From: an uncultured Ruminococcus sp. | GTDB lineage: Bacteria; Bacillota; Clostridia; Oscillospirales; Ruminococcaceae | DNA: 5,854 nt | Reading direction: 5' to 3' | Assembly (NCBI GenBank): GCA_947175005.1 | Contig: CAMWLD010000152.1 | Coordinates: forward strand, 1-5,854 | Part shown: piece by piece, positions 1 to 5,282 of the stretch | How positions within the stretch are numbered: position 1 is the first letter of the stretch | How the letters are laid out: the number at the start of each line of letters is the position of its first letter | Translations under genes and position numbers: made by a program | Notes under the pieces: generated by a model | The model's input: only the letters and a program-made list of their open reading frames with translations | Database searches by the model: none | What the model was told of the DNA's origin: nothing

Positions 1-988
1 CGTAGGTGCTGGAGCTGGCGGACCTCTGCACGATAACCGGTTGCATGGGGGCTTTGTCGTCCTCCTCTGCCACGTCCGCTATCAATGCTCCCTCGCTTTC
101 CCGTGAAAGCCCCTTGCTTTGGAGTATTTCCAGCAGCTCCGGGATATATTTGTCAGCGTCGCTCTCGCCGTACCAGTAGTCAAAATCCACTCCCAAGTGC
201 GAATAGTTATTCTTCAGGTCAGAAACCGATACCCGCAGTATCTCCCGCCAGAGGGCTGTATATCCCGCCCTGCCCCTTTGCAGCTCGTGGGTAGCGAGAT
301 GTGCCTTTTTGCTGAATGCCTCGTCGGTCTTGCTTTTGGCGGAGGCAGTGGGATATATTTCTCCCAGCATATCCACCGTCAGCTCGGGAACGCTGTCTTT
401 ATCGGGGTCAAAGTCCTCCCCAAAGCATTTTTCCCCGGGGAATCTCTCGGAAAGCTCGGCTATAACAAGCCCTATCTGCAAGCCCCAGTCCCCCAGGTGC
501 ACATCTGCAATGACCTCATGCCCCAAGGTCCTTGCCAGCCGCTTTACGCTCTCACCGATGATCGCAGAGCGCAAATGCCCTATATGCAGGGATTTTGCCA
601 CATTGGGTCCGCCGTAGTCCATTACGATCTTCCGCGGATTTTCGGACACGGGCGCGCCGCCCCTGCCCTCGCAGACGATCTCTTTCATTATCTTCACCAT
701 ATATTCGTCGCTCAGGGTCATATTTATAAACCCGGGCTTCACCCAGTGAACATCGCTGAATACTTCAGCGCCGAAAATGGGGTTTTCTTTGAGGATATTC
801 GTTACCTCTTCGGCAATGGCAAAGGGGGCTTTCCTGTAAGCCTTAGCCCCCGCAAAAGCGCCGTTGCACTGGAACTGGCACAGGTCGAGACGGTCGGAAA
901 TGCCTACCGTCCCCAGCGCCTTATCATATCCCGCCTTTTCAAAAGCGGCGGAAACTATTTCGGTCAATACTTCTGTAATTATCTTCAT
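1..988 (-). CDS. argS: Arginyl-tRNA synthetase, N-terminal 329 residues (3' end off the window)
   Basis: This class I aminoacyl-tRNA synthetase charges tRNA-Arg with arginine using ATP in the cytoplasm. The visible protein starts MKIITEVLTE. Residues 1 to about 105 form the N-terminal tRNA-binding (Add1-type) domain. The catalytic domain follows, with the class I signature HIGH at residues 135-138 inside DYGGPNVAKSLHIGHLRSA, and the family motif GDWGLQIG at 166-173. The last residues seen (VIVQRSASSSTY) match the stretch just before the ATRDLA-type segment of the catalytic core. Full-length ArgS is usually 550-600 residues, so a little over half is present; the KMSK loop and the anticodon-binding domain lie outside. 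The start is well supported: AGAAGGAG (998-1005) sits 9 bases upstream of ATG. The gene is last of four on the minus strand, 108 bases after the mini-FlhB gene, with a palindromic repeat element in the gap. No T-box leader fits in that gap. The family assignment is very secure. Confidence 0.97.
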   Translation of the reverse strand, partial: MKIITEVLTEIVSAAFEKAGYDKALGTVGISDRLDLCQFQCNGAFAGAKAYRKAPFAIAEEVTNILKENPIFGAEVFSDVHWVKPGFINMTLSDEYMVKIMKEIVCEGRGGAPVSENPRKIVMDYGGPNVAKSLHIGHLRSAIIGESVKRLARTLGHEVIADVHLGDWGLQIGLVIAELSERFPGEKCFGEDFDPDKDSVPELTVDMLGEIYPTASAKSKTDEAFSKKAHLATHELQRGRAGYTALWREILRVSVSDLKNNYSHLGVDFDYWYGESDADKYIPELLEILQSKGLSRESEGALIADVAEEDDKAPMQPVIVQRSASSSTY

Positions 989-997
989 TATATTTTA

Positions 998-1005
998 CTC
1001 CTTCT
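998..1005 (-). promoter_or_regulatory. Ribosome binding site of argS
   Basis: AGAAGGAG on the minus strand lies 9 bases from the argS ATG and fixes that start. It directly follows the 3' arm of the palindromic repeat element at 1009-1094, so folding of that element could affect access of ribosomes to this site (inference). Confidence 0.85.
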
Positions 1006-1008
1006 GTT

Positions 1009-1094
1009 AGAGGCAAGAAATTCAGAAGCAAGAGATTAAGCCCTTTGCAATTCTTGTAAACCTTATAAAATCTTGCTTCTTGCCTCTTGCTTCC
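1009..1094 (-). repeat. Imperfect palindromic element with 7-base tandem repeats between mini-FlhB gene and argS
   Basis: Read on the minus strand, the 5' arm is three heptads, AGCAAGA-GGCAAGA-AGCAAGA (1091-1071). It begins 5 bases after the TGA of the mini-FlhB gene. The 3' arm (about 1040-1009) contains TCTTGCT and TCTTGCC heptads and ends at the argS ribosome binding site. Two perfect 10-base pairings are possible in different registers: 1024-1033 with 1071-1080, and 1010-1019 with 1077-1086. No T tract follows, so it is not a normal intrinsic terminator. The layout resembles the element at 3602-3680, which suggests a dispersed repeat family. Confidence 0.75.
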
Positions 1095-1096
1095 GA

Positions 1097-1384
1097 TCAA
1101 TATCCTTGTTTTTCCTTGGCGATCTTCATAACTTCCACATAGATACCCGCCACAACCGAGTATAATTCGGGCGGAATCCCCTGCCCCACGTCAAGCATGG
1201 TAAGCACAGCCGCAGTGCTGTCGTCACGGTAAATGGGCACGCCGCTTTCGTCCGCCAGGGTCACAATGCGCTCCGCAACATGACCGTGACCCGCAGCCAC
1301 GACTACGGGACTGTAGTCCTTTTCGGGATTGTATCTTAAAGCTACCGCCGATTTGCTGTTATCGTTCTTGTTTTTCTTAGCCAT
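1097..1384 (-). CDS. Stand-alone homologue of the FlhB cytoplasmic domain (YlqH-like), 95 residues
   Basis: The protein matches the C-terminal half of the FlhB/YscU/EscU export-switch domain. Recognisable blocks are AVALRYNPEKDYSPVVVAAG (13-32), HVAERIVTLADESGVPI (35-51) and the GIPPELYSVVA segment (69-79). In full FlhB this domain sits below the membrane at the flagellar type III export gate and changes substrate preference from rod and hook proteins to filament proteins. Here the membrane part is absent, and the self-cleavage tetrapeptide NPTH is replaced by DNSK (residues 8-11), so self-cleavage is not expected. The same mini-protein is known as YlqH in Bacillus, next to ylqG. I chose ATG at 1384, giving MAKKNKND, because the GTG five codons upstream (1399) leaves no room for a ribosome binding site; AAAGGG lies 14 bases before the ATG, which is rather far. 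The gene follows the FliK-like gene by 116 bases on the same strand. The family call is strong. The cellular role is inferred. Confidence 0.88.
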   Translation of the reverse strand: MAKKNKNDNSKSAVALRYNPEKDYSPVVVAAGHGHVAERIVTLADESGVPIYRDDSTAAVLTMLDVGQGIPPELYSVVAGIYVEVMKIAKEKQGY

Positions 1385-1410
1385 TTCGGAAATACACACC
1401 CTTTTTCAGA

Positions 1411-1424
1411 GGTTAGAGGTAAGA
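1411..1424 (-). repeat. Short heptad repeat upstream of the mini-FlhB gene
   Basis: On the minus strand this reads TCTTACC-TCTAACC, two units of the same 7-base family as at 1009-1094 and 3602-3680. It is followed by TCTG and then AAAAAGGG, the probable ribosome binding site. No matching 5' arm is obvious, so this is at most a remnant of the larger element. Confidence 0.55.
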
Positions 1425-1486
1425 GTCCGGTGCAGCATACCGCAAATAATGCGTCAATGCCCGACCGTAAAACCCTCCGCCGCTCA

Positions 1487-1500
1487 TTATTAATTATTAA
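1487..1500. repeat. Two tandem TTATTAA units after the FliK-like gene
   Basis: The plus strand carries TTATTAA twice in direct succession, abutting the TAA stop of the FliK-like gene at 1501-1503. It is an AT-only 7-base repeat, unlike the GC-containing heptads. It gives no hairpin and no T tract typical of a terminator, and its role is unknown. Confidence 0.5.
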
Positions 1501-3588
1501 TTAAACTTTCCTGTTCAGTCCCACGCGCCTTTCGGCAAGCTTGGGGAAAACATTGTCCACCGATCTTCGCTTGTGGAGAGTGTCAACGATCGTACTTTCC
1601 GCCCTATAGCCCACGGAAGCCGCTATTTTCGGGATAGCAGTGCGAATGGAGGCATAGTCCGCCGCTTTGTTTTCGGGGCACAGCAGCATTACGCTGATGT
1701 TCTTGTTTTTCTCGAACAATTCCAGTTCAAAATATCCCTCGTCCTCCACGTCAAAGCAAAGGAACATATGTGTGCCCTGTGCGATAGAGGGATCGCCCTT
1801 TCCGCGCTTTACTTTCCCGTCCGCCTCGTCTGCATGGGGGTCTATCCAAAGCTCTCCGAATGCCCTCATGCCGAACGCGTCAAGGGGTACAAAATGGTGC
1901 AGCAAAGGCGTAAACAAGCCGGGGGCTGTAAGCATATTCTGGACCATTTCTCCTTGGTTCATTCCCGAAAGGGACTGCAAAAAGCTGTTGTTGATATTTT
2001 TCGTAAGGAAATCCGCCAGGGTCTCCATGGAGGTCGTTGCCGAACAGTCGTAATTTCCGCTGGCAGCCATTTCCCCCAAAGCGGAGTTAAGCCCTTGGGC
2101 AAGCTTTATCATATTATCGCTGTCGTTGTCGCCGATATTTTCCAGAATGGTGTTAAGGCGCATAACAAAAGCGTCCAGGTCTCTTGTTTCCTCCAGGCTG
2201 TCAAAGATCTGCCGCATTGCGTCACGCATAGCGGAGGTATTCGGCAGCACTGCGCCCAGTATTTTTTCCGCAGCGGGAGCGCCGTCGGAAAAATTCACCG
2301 TGCTGATAATTTTCCCCATAAGATCCGAGGGAATGCGGGCTGCCATATGCTTCGCCCCTGCCGCAAGAAGCGTCACCGCCGAGGTGAGCTTCGCCTCTTT
2401 TACGGCGGTATCGGGGTTTAAAAGGGCTGCCTGCTTTTCCTTTGGGGTAAGGTATTCGTTTTTGGAAATGTAGCTGTCGAACATTTTCCGCAGCTTTAAG
2501 ACAAGCGCCCCCTCCGGCTCGGAGGTATATACTGCGCCGCCCTGTCGGGTCTCGCTTCGTGAATAATAGCCTTTGACATTGCCCTGCGCATTTTCTTTGC
2601 CTGCCCCTTCAAGGAGCGAGTTTTCACCGTCCGCAGTTGCGCCTCCGCTTTGGGAATTTTCGTTGTTTTCCGCAGCGGACAAATTCTCCGAAGCTTTATC
2701 GGAAACCGAGCCGGCGGAAGCAAGCAGGCTGTTCAGCTGTTCATTGGTAAGCTCCAGTCCGTCCGCCAGCTTCAGCACTGCCTCAAAGCTGTCCCGAAGC
2801 GCTTCGGGGCCGTCGGTATAGCGGGACATGGTGTGAACTATAAGAGGCAGCATTTTTTTAATGTCGTCATTTATGAGCAGGCTTTTTTCCGTGTACCCCA
2901 AAAGCTGCAAAAGCACAGGCTTCAAGGCGGGGAAATTGGTGGCGGCGTCCGAACCCGAAAGGGCGCGGGAGGCTGCCATAAGCTCATCCGCCACAGCCTT
3001 GTTGGGGGCGGATTCCAGGCTTAGGAACTTGAAATTCGCCGACAGGGAACGGAGTATCTCATCCTTGGAAGAAAGGTCGGCAGCAGCCTTGGCAAAGTCC
3101 GCCACTGCCTCCTTGAACACATCCGACCCCGACACATTCATAATATCCTTTAAAACGCTCCAAAGCTTATCCCCGAAAATAGTGGCGTTTTTCTGCTGGG
3201 CTGCCATATCCCCCGCAAGGGTCTCGGGGCTTAGCATTACCTCCGAGGCAAACTCCGTCAGCTTGCCGAGAGCCTCCGTATCGCCGTTTTCCCTTATCAG
3301 AGACAGGGTCTCACGAGAGATGAGCGCCTTTGCGGTATCAAGGGCGGCTGCGGGGTTTTTGGCTATACCCTCCCCTGTACGGATAAGTCCGCCGCCGTCG
3401 CCGTCCTTTAAATCCCTGTTGGCGTTTTCGCCCCCTCGGTCATTGGTCTTGACGACCTCCATTTGGTTGCCGAGGTCAAAGACCTGCCCGTCGGGACTTT
3501 GCTGCACCGTCTGCTGACGGCCGCCCTGGTTATTGTTGCCGTAGTCCCTTGGGGCTACCGGCGTTGTTATCTGGAGTATATCCGACAT
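1501..3588 (-). CDS. FliK/YlqG-like hook-length-control family protein, 695 residues
   Basis: No named gene can be assigned with certainty. The domain layout and the adjoining mini-FlhB gene point to the FliK/YlqG type: a long variable region followed by a C-terminal domain that, in FliK, contacts FlhB to switch export specificity. Residues 1-80 are Gln/Asn/Gly-rich and probably disordered. About 80-290 is Ala/Leu/Lys-rich and looks helical. Residues 293-358 are a low-complexity hinge rich in Ser, Asn, Gly and Glu. About 360-545 is helical again. The compact end runs from about 554, with AFGELWIDP (576-584) and strands at THMFLCFDV and GYFELELFE, ending in VFPKLAERRVGLNRKV. There is no signal peptide or membrane segment, as expected for a cytoplasmic or type III-exported protein. 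ATG at 3588 is chosen because GGGAGGTG sits 7 bases upstream; an in-frame TTG at 3609 would start inside the repeat and precede this site. The FliK link rests on architecture and context, not on a decisive motif. Confidence 0.72.
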   Translation of the reverse strand: MSDILQITTPVAPRDYGNNNQGGRQQTVQQSPDGQVFDLGNQMEVVKTNDRGGENANRDLKDGDGGGLIRTGEGIAKNPAAALDTAKALISRETLSLIRENGDTEALGKLTEFASEVMLSPETLAGDMAAQQKNATIFGDKLWSVLKDIMNVSGSDVFKEAVADFAKAAADLSSKDEILRSLSANFKFLSLESAPNKAVADELMAASRALSGSDAATNFPALKPVLLQLLGYTEKSLLINDDIKKMLPLIVHTMSRYTDGPEALRDSFEAVLKLADGLELTNEQLNSLLASAGSVSDKASENLSAAENNENSQSGGATADGENSLLEGAGKENAQGNVKGYYSRSETRQGGAVYTSEPEGALVLKLRKMFDSYISKNEYLTPKEKQAALLNPDTAVKEAKLTSAVTLLAAGAKHMAARIPSDLMGKIISTVNFSDGAPAAEKILGAVLPNTSAMRDAMRQIFDSLEETRDLDAFVMRLNTILENIGDNDSDNMIKLAQGLNSALGEMAASGNYDCSATTSMETLADFLTKNINNSFLQSLSGMNQGEMVQNMLTAPGLFTPLLHHFVPLDAFGMRAFGELWIDPHADEADGKVKRGKGDPSIAQGTHMFLCFDVEDEGYFELELFEKNKNISVMLLCPENKAADYASIRTAIPKIAASVGYRAESTIVDTLHKRRSVDNVFPKLAERRVGLNRKV

Positions 3589-3593
3589 TTTTG

Positions 3594-3601
3594 CACCTCC
3601 C
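3594..3601 (-). promoter_or_regulatory. Ribosome binding site of the FliK-like gene, within a local inverted repeat
   Basis: GGGAGGTG on the minus strand, 7 bases before ATG at 3588, decides the start. The bases just before it (CCTCC, the end of the heptad array) are complementary to GGAGG, giving CCTCCGGGAGG. A small hairpin with a 4-base stem and a CGG loop could hide the site. The site is certain by pattern; its masking is inferred. Confidence 0.8.
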
Positions 3602-3680
3602 GGAGGCAAGAAGCAAGAGGCAAGAGGCAGGAGGCTTAGTCCTCTTAAATAATGTTTCCTGCTTTGCCTTGTGCTTTGAT
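3602..3680 (-). repeat. Palindromic element with an array of 7-base tandem repeats upstream of the FliK-like gene
   Basis: On the plus strand, five consecutive heptads run from 3605 to 3639: GGCAAGA, AGCAAGA, GGCAAGA, GGCAGGA and GGCTTAG. On the gene's strand these read as TCTTGCC-type units ending against the ribosome binding site. A degenerate opposite arm lies at about 3657-3679; TCCTGC (3657-3662) pairs with GCAGGA (3627-3632) across a 24-base loop. Arms, loop size and position before a ribosome binding site parallel the element at 1009-1094. No transposase or clear target-site duplication is seen. Confidence 0.75.
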
Positions 3681-3737
3681 TTCTAGCGTTTTATTAGGAT
3701 ATAGATTATTTTCCGAATTTTTCATGCCCGCTTTTTT

Positions 3738-4523
3738 CTATTTATCCGCAATGCCGAAAAGAATGTCATCGACAAACTTCTTGTGAAATTCTTTGCTTTT
3801 TTCCGAAAAATACGGATTATTAAGTAAAAGCGTAAACGGAGATGAAGCACCTGTTTTCTCTATCCTTGAAAGCCATTCGCTTTTGGGAATGTTGTGTTCG
3901 CCGCCGCATTCAAGACTAAACCTTAAATCAAGCGCCAAAGCAGCTGCCTCATGGGCGCCGTATTTATTATACAGAACTCCCGATGTAAATAACTCACCGA
4001 AAAGATTAAGCTGATCTTTAAAATCTGTTTTTCCTGCATATTTTTCTTTAATTGCCGCTTCGATCTCGTCATAGCTCATGTCAGCATATCCTCTTGCCTC
4101 TTGTACAAACTTTAATGAAGTGTCGCCGACATAATTATTAATCTCATTATGAAAATGTTCATATACCATAGTGTGGTCGGTACAAGTTTCAATTGCTAAA
4201 GAAAAATGAAAATCATCAAAGGTGTCCTCATATTTCTTTTCAATATCCGCATAAATTTCAGCCTTTGTCATTCCCGAATAGTCGGTATCTTTTATAGCTG
4301 CCGAAATATTATTCAGCTTTGTCCCTGTATCTTCGATACTCGAAAAGTCGATCTTATTTGCTGATGCTGTCGGCTTTGAAACGGAATCCACATTAAAAGT
4401 GTCCTTGTTTGCGTTTGCCGATTTGTTCAGCATTTCACAAAAGCTGCTTAGTGAACGGGCGTTTGTCTGTTTTTGGCGTGCTGTCGTAACACGGTTATAA
4501 CCGTTCAACCCGTTTATCATCAT
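3738..4523 (-). CDS. Unrecognised protein, 261 residues, with an internally repeated motif
   Basis: I cannot name this protein or assign a function. Residues 1 to about 60 are rich in Asn, Ser, Thr, Lys and Gln and probably unstructured; the rest looks helical and globular. A motif occurs twice: DYSGMTKAEIYADIEKKY (81-98) and GYADMSYDEIEAAIKEKY (145-162), sharing the pattern Y-x-x-M-x-x-x-E-I-x-x-x-I-x-x-K-Y. DYSGM-x-x-AEIY motifs seem familiar to me from uncharacterised Clostridia proteins (recollection only). There is no signal peptide or membrane segment; three cysteines (29, 113, 206) do not form a metal motif. The start is the first of two adjacent ATGs, with AGAGGA 10 bases upstream. 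It lies 149 bases upstream of the FliK-like gene and is clearly more AT-rich: two hand-counted 60-base lines gave 30% and 37% GC, against 42-57% for three lines in the FliK-like gene. A sigma-28-like promoter candidate lies about 27 bases before the start, hinting at a motility link. An uncharacterised flagellar or secreted protein is possible but unproven. Confidence 0.85.
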   Translation of the reverse strand: MMINGLNGYNRVTTARQKQTNARSLSSFCEMLNKSANANKDTFNVDSVSKPTASANKIDFSSIEDTGTKLNNISAAIKDTDYSGMTKAEIYADIEKKYEDTFDDFHFSLAIETCTDHTMVYEHFHNEINNYVGDTSLKFVQEARGYADMSYDEIEAAIKEKYAGKTDFKDQLNLFGELFTSGVLYNKYGAHEAAALALDLRFSLECGGEHNIPKSEWLSRIEKTGASSPFTLLLNNPYFSEKSKEFHKKFVDDILFGIADK

Positions 4524-4550
4524 AGTAAATTCTTCCTCTCTTAATATTTT

Positions 4551-4578
4551 ATGTCGGCCGAAATATTTCGGGAATTTT
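4551..4578 (-). promoter_or_regulatory. Candidate sigma-28 (SigD/FliA-type) promoter of the unknown gene
   Basis: On the minus strand, GCCGACAT (4558-4551) matches six of eight bases of the motility-sigma -10 consensus GCCGATAA. Sixteen bases upstream lies AAAA (4578-4575), a weak stand-in for TAAA. Transcription would begin about 20 bases before the ATG at 4523, leaving room for the ribosome binding site. The -10 fit and position are good; the -35 is weak. Confidence 0.42.
4558..4571. repeat. Perfect 14-base palindrome overlapping the sigma-28-like -10
   Basis: CCGAAATATTTCGG is identical on both strands and overlaps the first base of the candidate -10 and most of the spacer. It could be an operator for a dimeric regulator. 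Chance cannot be excluded in this AT-rich stretch. Confidence 0.4.
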
Positions 4579-4653
4579 TTGTATAAATTATGGTATTGAA
4601 TGTTTTCCGAAATTTGCCAAAATCGGTTTTAACCTTATTTAATAAAGTCAATA

Positions 4654-4672
4654 GTTTTGCCGGCGGCAAAAC
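4654..4672. repeat. Inverted repeat with 8-base arms
   Basis: GTTTTGCC (4654-4661) and GGCAAAAC (4665-4672) are perfect inverse complements separated by GGC. A hairpin with an 8-pair stem is possible on either strand. No T tract directly follows, so it is not a standard terminator. A weaker pair, ATTGC and GCAAT (4675-4692), follows. Confidence 0.6.
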
Positions 4673-4760
4673 CCATTGCGCTATGCTGCAATAAATAAAG
4701 CCTATTTGCATTAAGTTATCCCGATTGAGACTGTTTCGCCATTTTGTTTTTGCTGCCGCC

Positions 4761-4777
4761 CCCCCAAAAACCGGGGG
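4761..4777. repeat. C-run and G-run inverted repeat
   Basis: A run of seven C (4759-4765) is followed by AAAAACC and five G (4773-4777), giving a 5-pair GC stem. Neither strand shows a T tract after the stem. Confidence 0.5.
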
Positions 4778-4788
4778 AACATTCACTG

Positions 4789-4808
4789 CCCCGAAACAAG
4801 CTTTGGGG
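4789..4808. repeat. Inverted repeat with a single bulge
   Basis: On the plus strand CCCC, an unpaired G, AAA, the loop CAAGC, TTT and GGGG form a stem of 4 plus 3 pairs. Read on the minus strand its layout (AAA-GCTTG-TTT apex, one bulge on the 3' arm) resembles the hairpin at 5088-5112 read on the plus strand. Confidence 0.5.
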
Positions 4809-4832
4809 ACATTATTTTCACAGCCGCAAGAA

Positions 4833-4847
4833 CCGGAATGCAAATTT
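4833..4847 (+). repeat. 15-base direct repeat, copy 1
   Basis: CCGGAATGCAAATTT here is identical to 5070-5084. Both copies have CGGGGGAAC upstream (4772-4780 and 5043-5051), in the same order but with different spacing. Confidence 0.75.
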
Positions 4848-4990
4848 ATCTAATCCCCCAACTTACATAATAACATAAAAGGGGGTATGATTTCAATGGA
4901 AATGGTGGATTTTTGTGATTTTTGTTAAAAATAGACAAAAATATGCGAAAAAATTTTTTATCTTTATTTTTATTATATTTCAAAATCCTC

Positions 4991-5019
4991 TTGAAGTTTG
5001 TGAACATTTGAGGTATAAT
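4991..5019 (+). promoter_or_regulatory. Sigma-A-type promoter directed toward cheA
   Basis: TTGAAG (4991-4996), a 17-base spacer and a perfect TATAAT (5014-5019) form a near-consensus housekeeping promoter. The upstream 100 bases are very AT-rich and include A6T6 (4948-4959), which could act as an UP element or bend. A start near 5026 would give a leader of roughly 255 bases before cheA. Confidence 0.75.
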
Positions 5020-5069
5020 ATATATGTATATTTTTGCGCTGTCGGGGGAACGAGGTCGGAATGATTGCT

Positions 5070-5084
5070 CCGGAATGCAAATTT
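5070..5084 (+). repeat. 15-base direct repeat, copy 2
   Basis: CCGGAATGCAAATTT is identical to 4833-4847. The 7-base word CGGAATG also occurs just before it (5057-5063), separated by 7 bases from the one inside this copy. Confidence 0.75.
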
Positions 5085-5176
5085 GCCGCCCGCAAAGCTT
5101 AATTTGCAGGGCATATTTGCAAGGCATACTATGTAAGGTATGCTGTGCTACGGGCTGTTTCAAAGATAGAATCCGA

Positions 5177-5184
5177 CCCGATAC
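5177..5184 (+). promoter_or_regulatory. Weak sigma-28 -10-like site upstream of cheA
   Basis: CCCGATAC matches the core CCGATA of the motility-sigma -10. The only TAAA-like word upstream, CAAA (5161-5164), is 12 bases away instead of the usual 14-16. This is a tentative second promoter for cheA. Confidence 0.2.
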
Positions 5185-5282
5185 TTCTTGTAATTAAGGA
5201 GCGCCCTGTCAAAAATGCTTTTATAACGGCGCAGCCTTAAATTATCAAGTAATTCTCCCAATAGGAAAGGACGGTAAACAAA

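Larger units (their letters stand above)
4524..5282. other. 759-base gene-free divergent region between the unknown gene and cheA
   Basis: No convincing coding sequence is visible. Open frames on the minus strand at 4541-4843 and 4846-5163 run through palindromes and the promoter region, lack good ribosome binding sites and resemble no family. The stretch holds a sigma-28-like candidate near 4551-4578, several GC-rich inverted repeats (4654-4672, 4761-4777, 4789-4808), a 15-base repeat present twice, a very AT-rich tract (about 4890-4990), a sigma-A-type promoter (4991-5019) and a foldable cheA leader. It may include an unrecognised non-coding RNA or remnants of dispersed repeats. Confidence 0.7.
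5026..5282 (+). ncRNA. Long, potentially structured 5' leader of cheA
   Basis: The interval between the predicted transcription start and the cheA ATG contains several inverted repeats. GCCC-GCAAA (5088-5096) pairs with TTTGC-A-GGGC (5103-5112), a 9-pair stem with one bulged A. GCATAC (5124-5129) pairs with GTATGC (5138-5143). GCGCC (5201-5205) pairs with GGCGC (5228-5232). I do not recognise a known riboswitch; the conserved core of the c-di-GMP class I type is absent. It may be a regulatory leader or just repeat remnants that are transcribed. Confidence 0.4.

Noticed and set aside
119..1039. 306-codon open frame on the plus strand
   Set aside because: It lies opposite argS, whose HIGH motif and other family segments are unmistakable on the minus strand. 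The plus-strand product resembles no family.
1009..1094. Intrinsic terminator between the mini-FlhB gene and argS
   Set aside because: Stems are possible but there is no T tract on the 3' side; the sequence instead leads straight into the argS ribosome binding site.
1412..1486. 24-codon reading frame MSGGGFYGRA... between the FliK-like and mini-FlhB genes
   Set aside because: No ribosome binding site precedes it (only TAATAA repeats) and its end runs into the heptad repeat.
1573..2421. 282-codon open frame on the plus strand inside the FliK-like gene
   Set aside because: It is antisense to a well-supported gene with a good ribosome binding site, and has an odd Cys/His/Arg-rich composition.
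4089..4107. Another heptad-like copy inside the unknown gene (TCTTGCCTCTTG on the plus strand)
   Set aside because: It encodes QEAR in the correct frame just before the duplicated motif, and is short enough to be chance.
4541..4843. 100-codon open frame on the minus strand upstream of the unknown gene
   Set aside because: It needs a TTG start with no clear ribosome binding site, runs through three palindromes and ends inside the promoter region. It could be a chance frame in repeat sequence.
4773..5048. G-quadruplex formed by the G runs at 4773, 4805, 4881 and 5044
   Set aside because: The runs are tens to over a hundred bases apart, too far for a usual quadruplex.
5088..5112. Possible c-di-GMP class I riboswitch core, because of a GCAAAGC word
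   Set aside because: The flanking conserved segments of that riboswitch are missing and the word is part of a simple bulged hairpin.
4846..5163. 105-codon open frame on the minus strand
   Set aside because: It crosses the sigma-A-type promoter, has a Lys/Ile/Phe/Asn-rich composition from AT-rich DNA, and shows no family motif.
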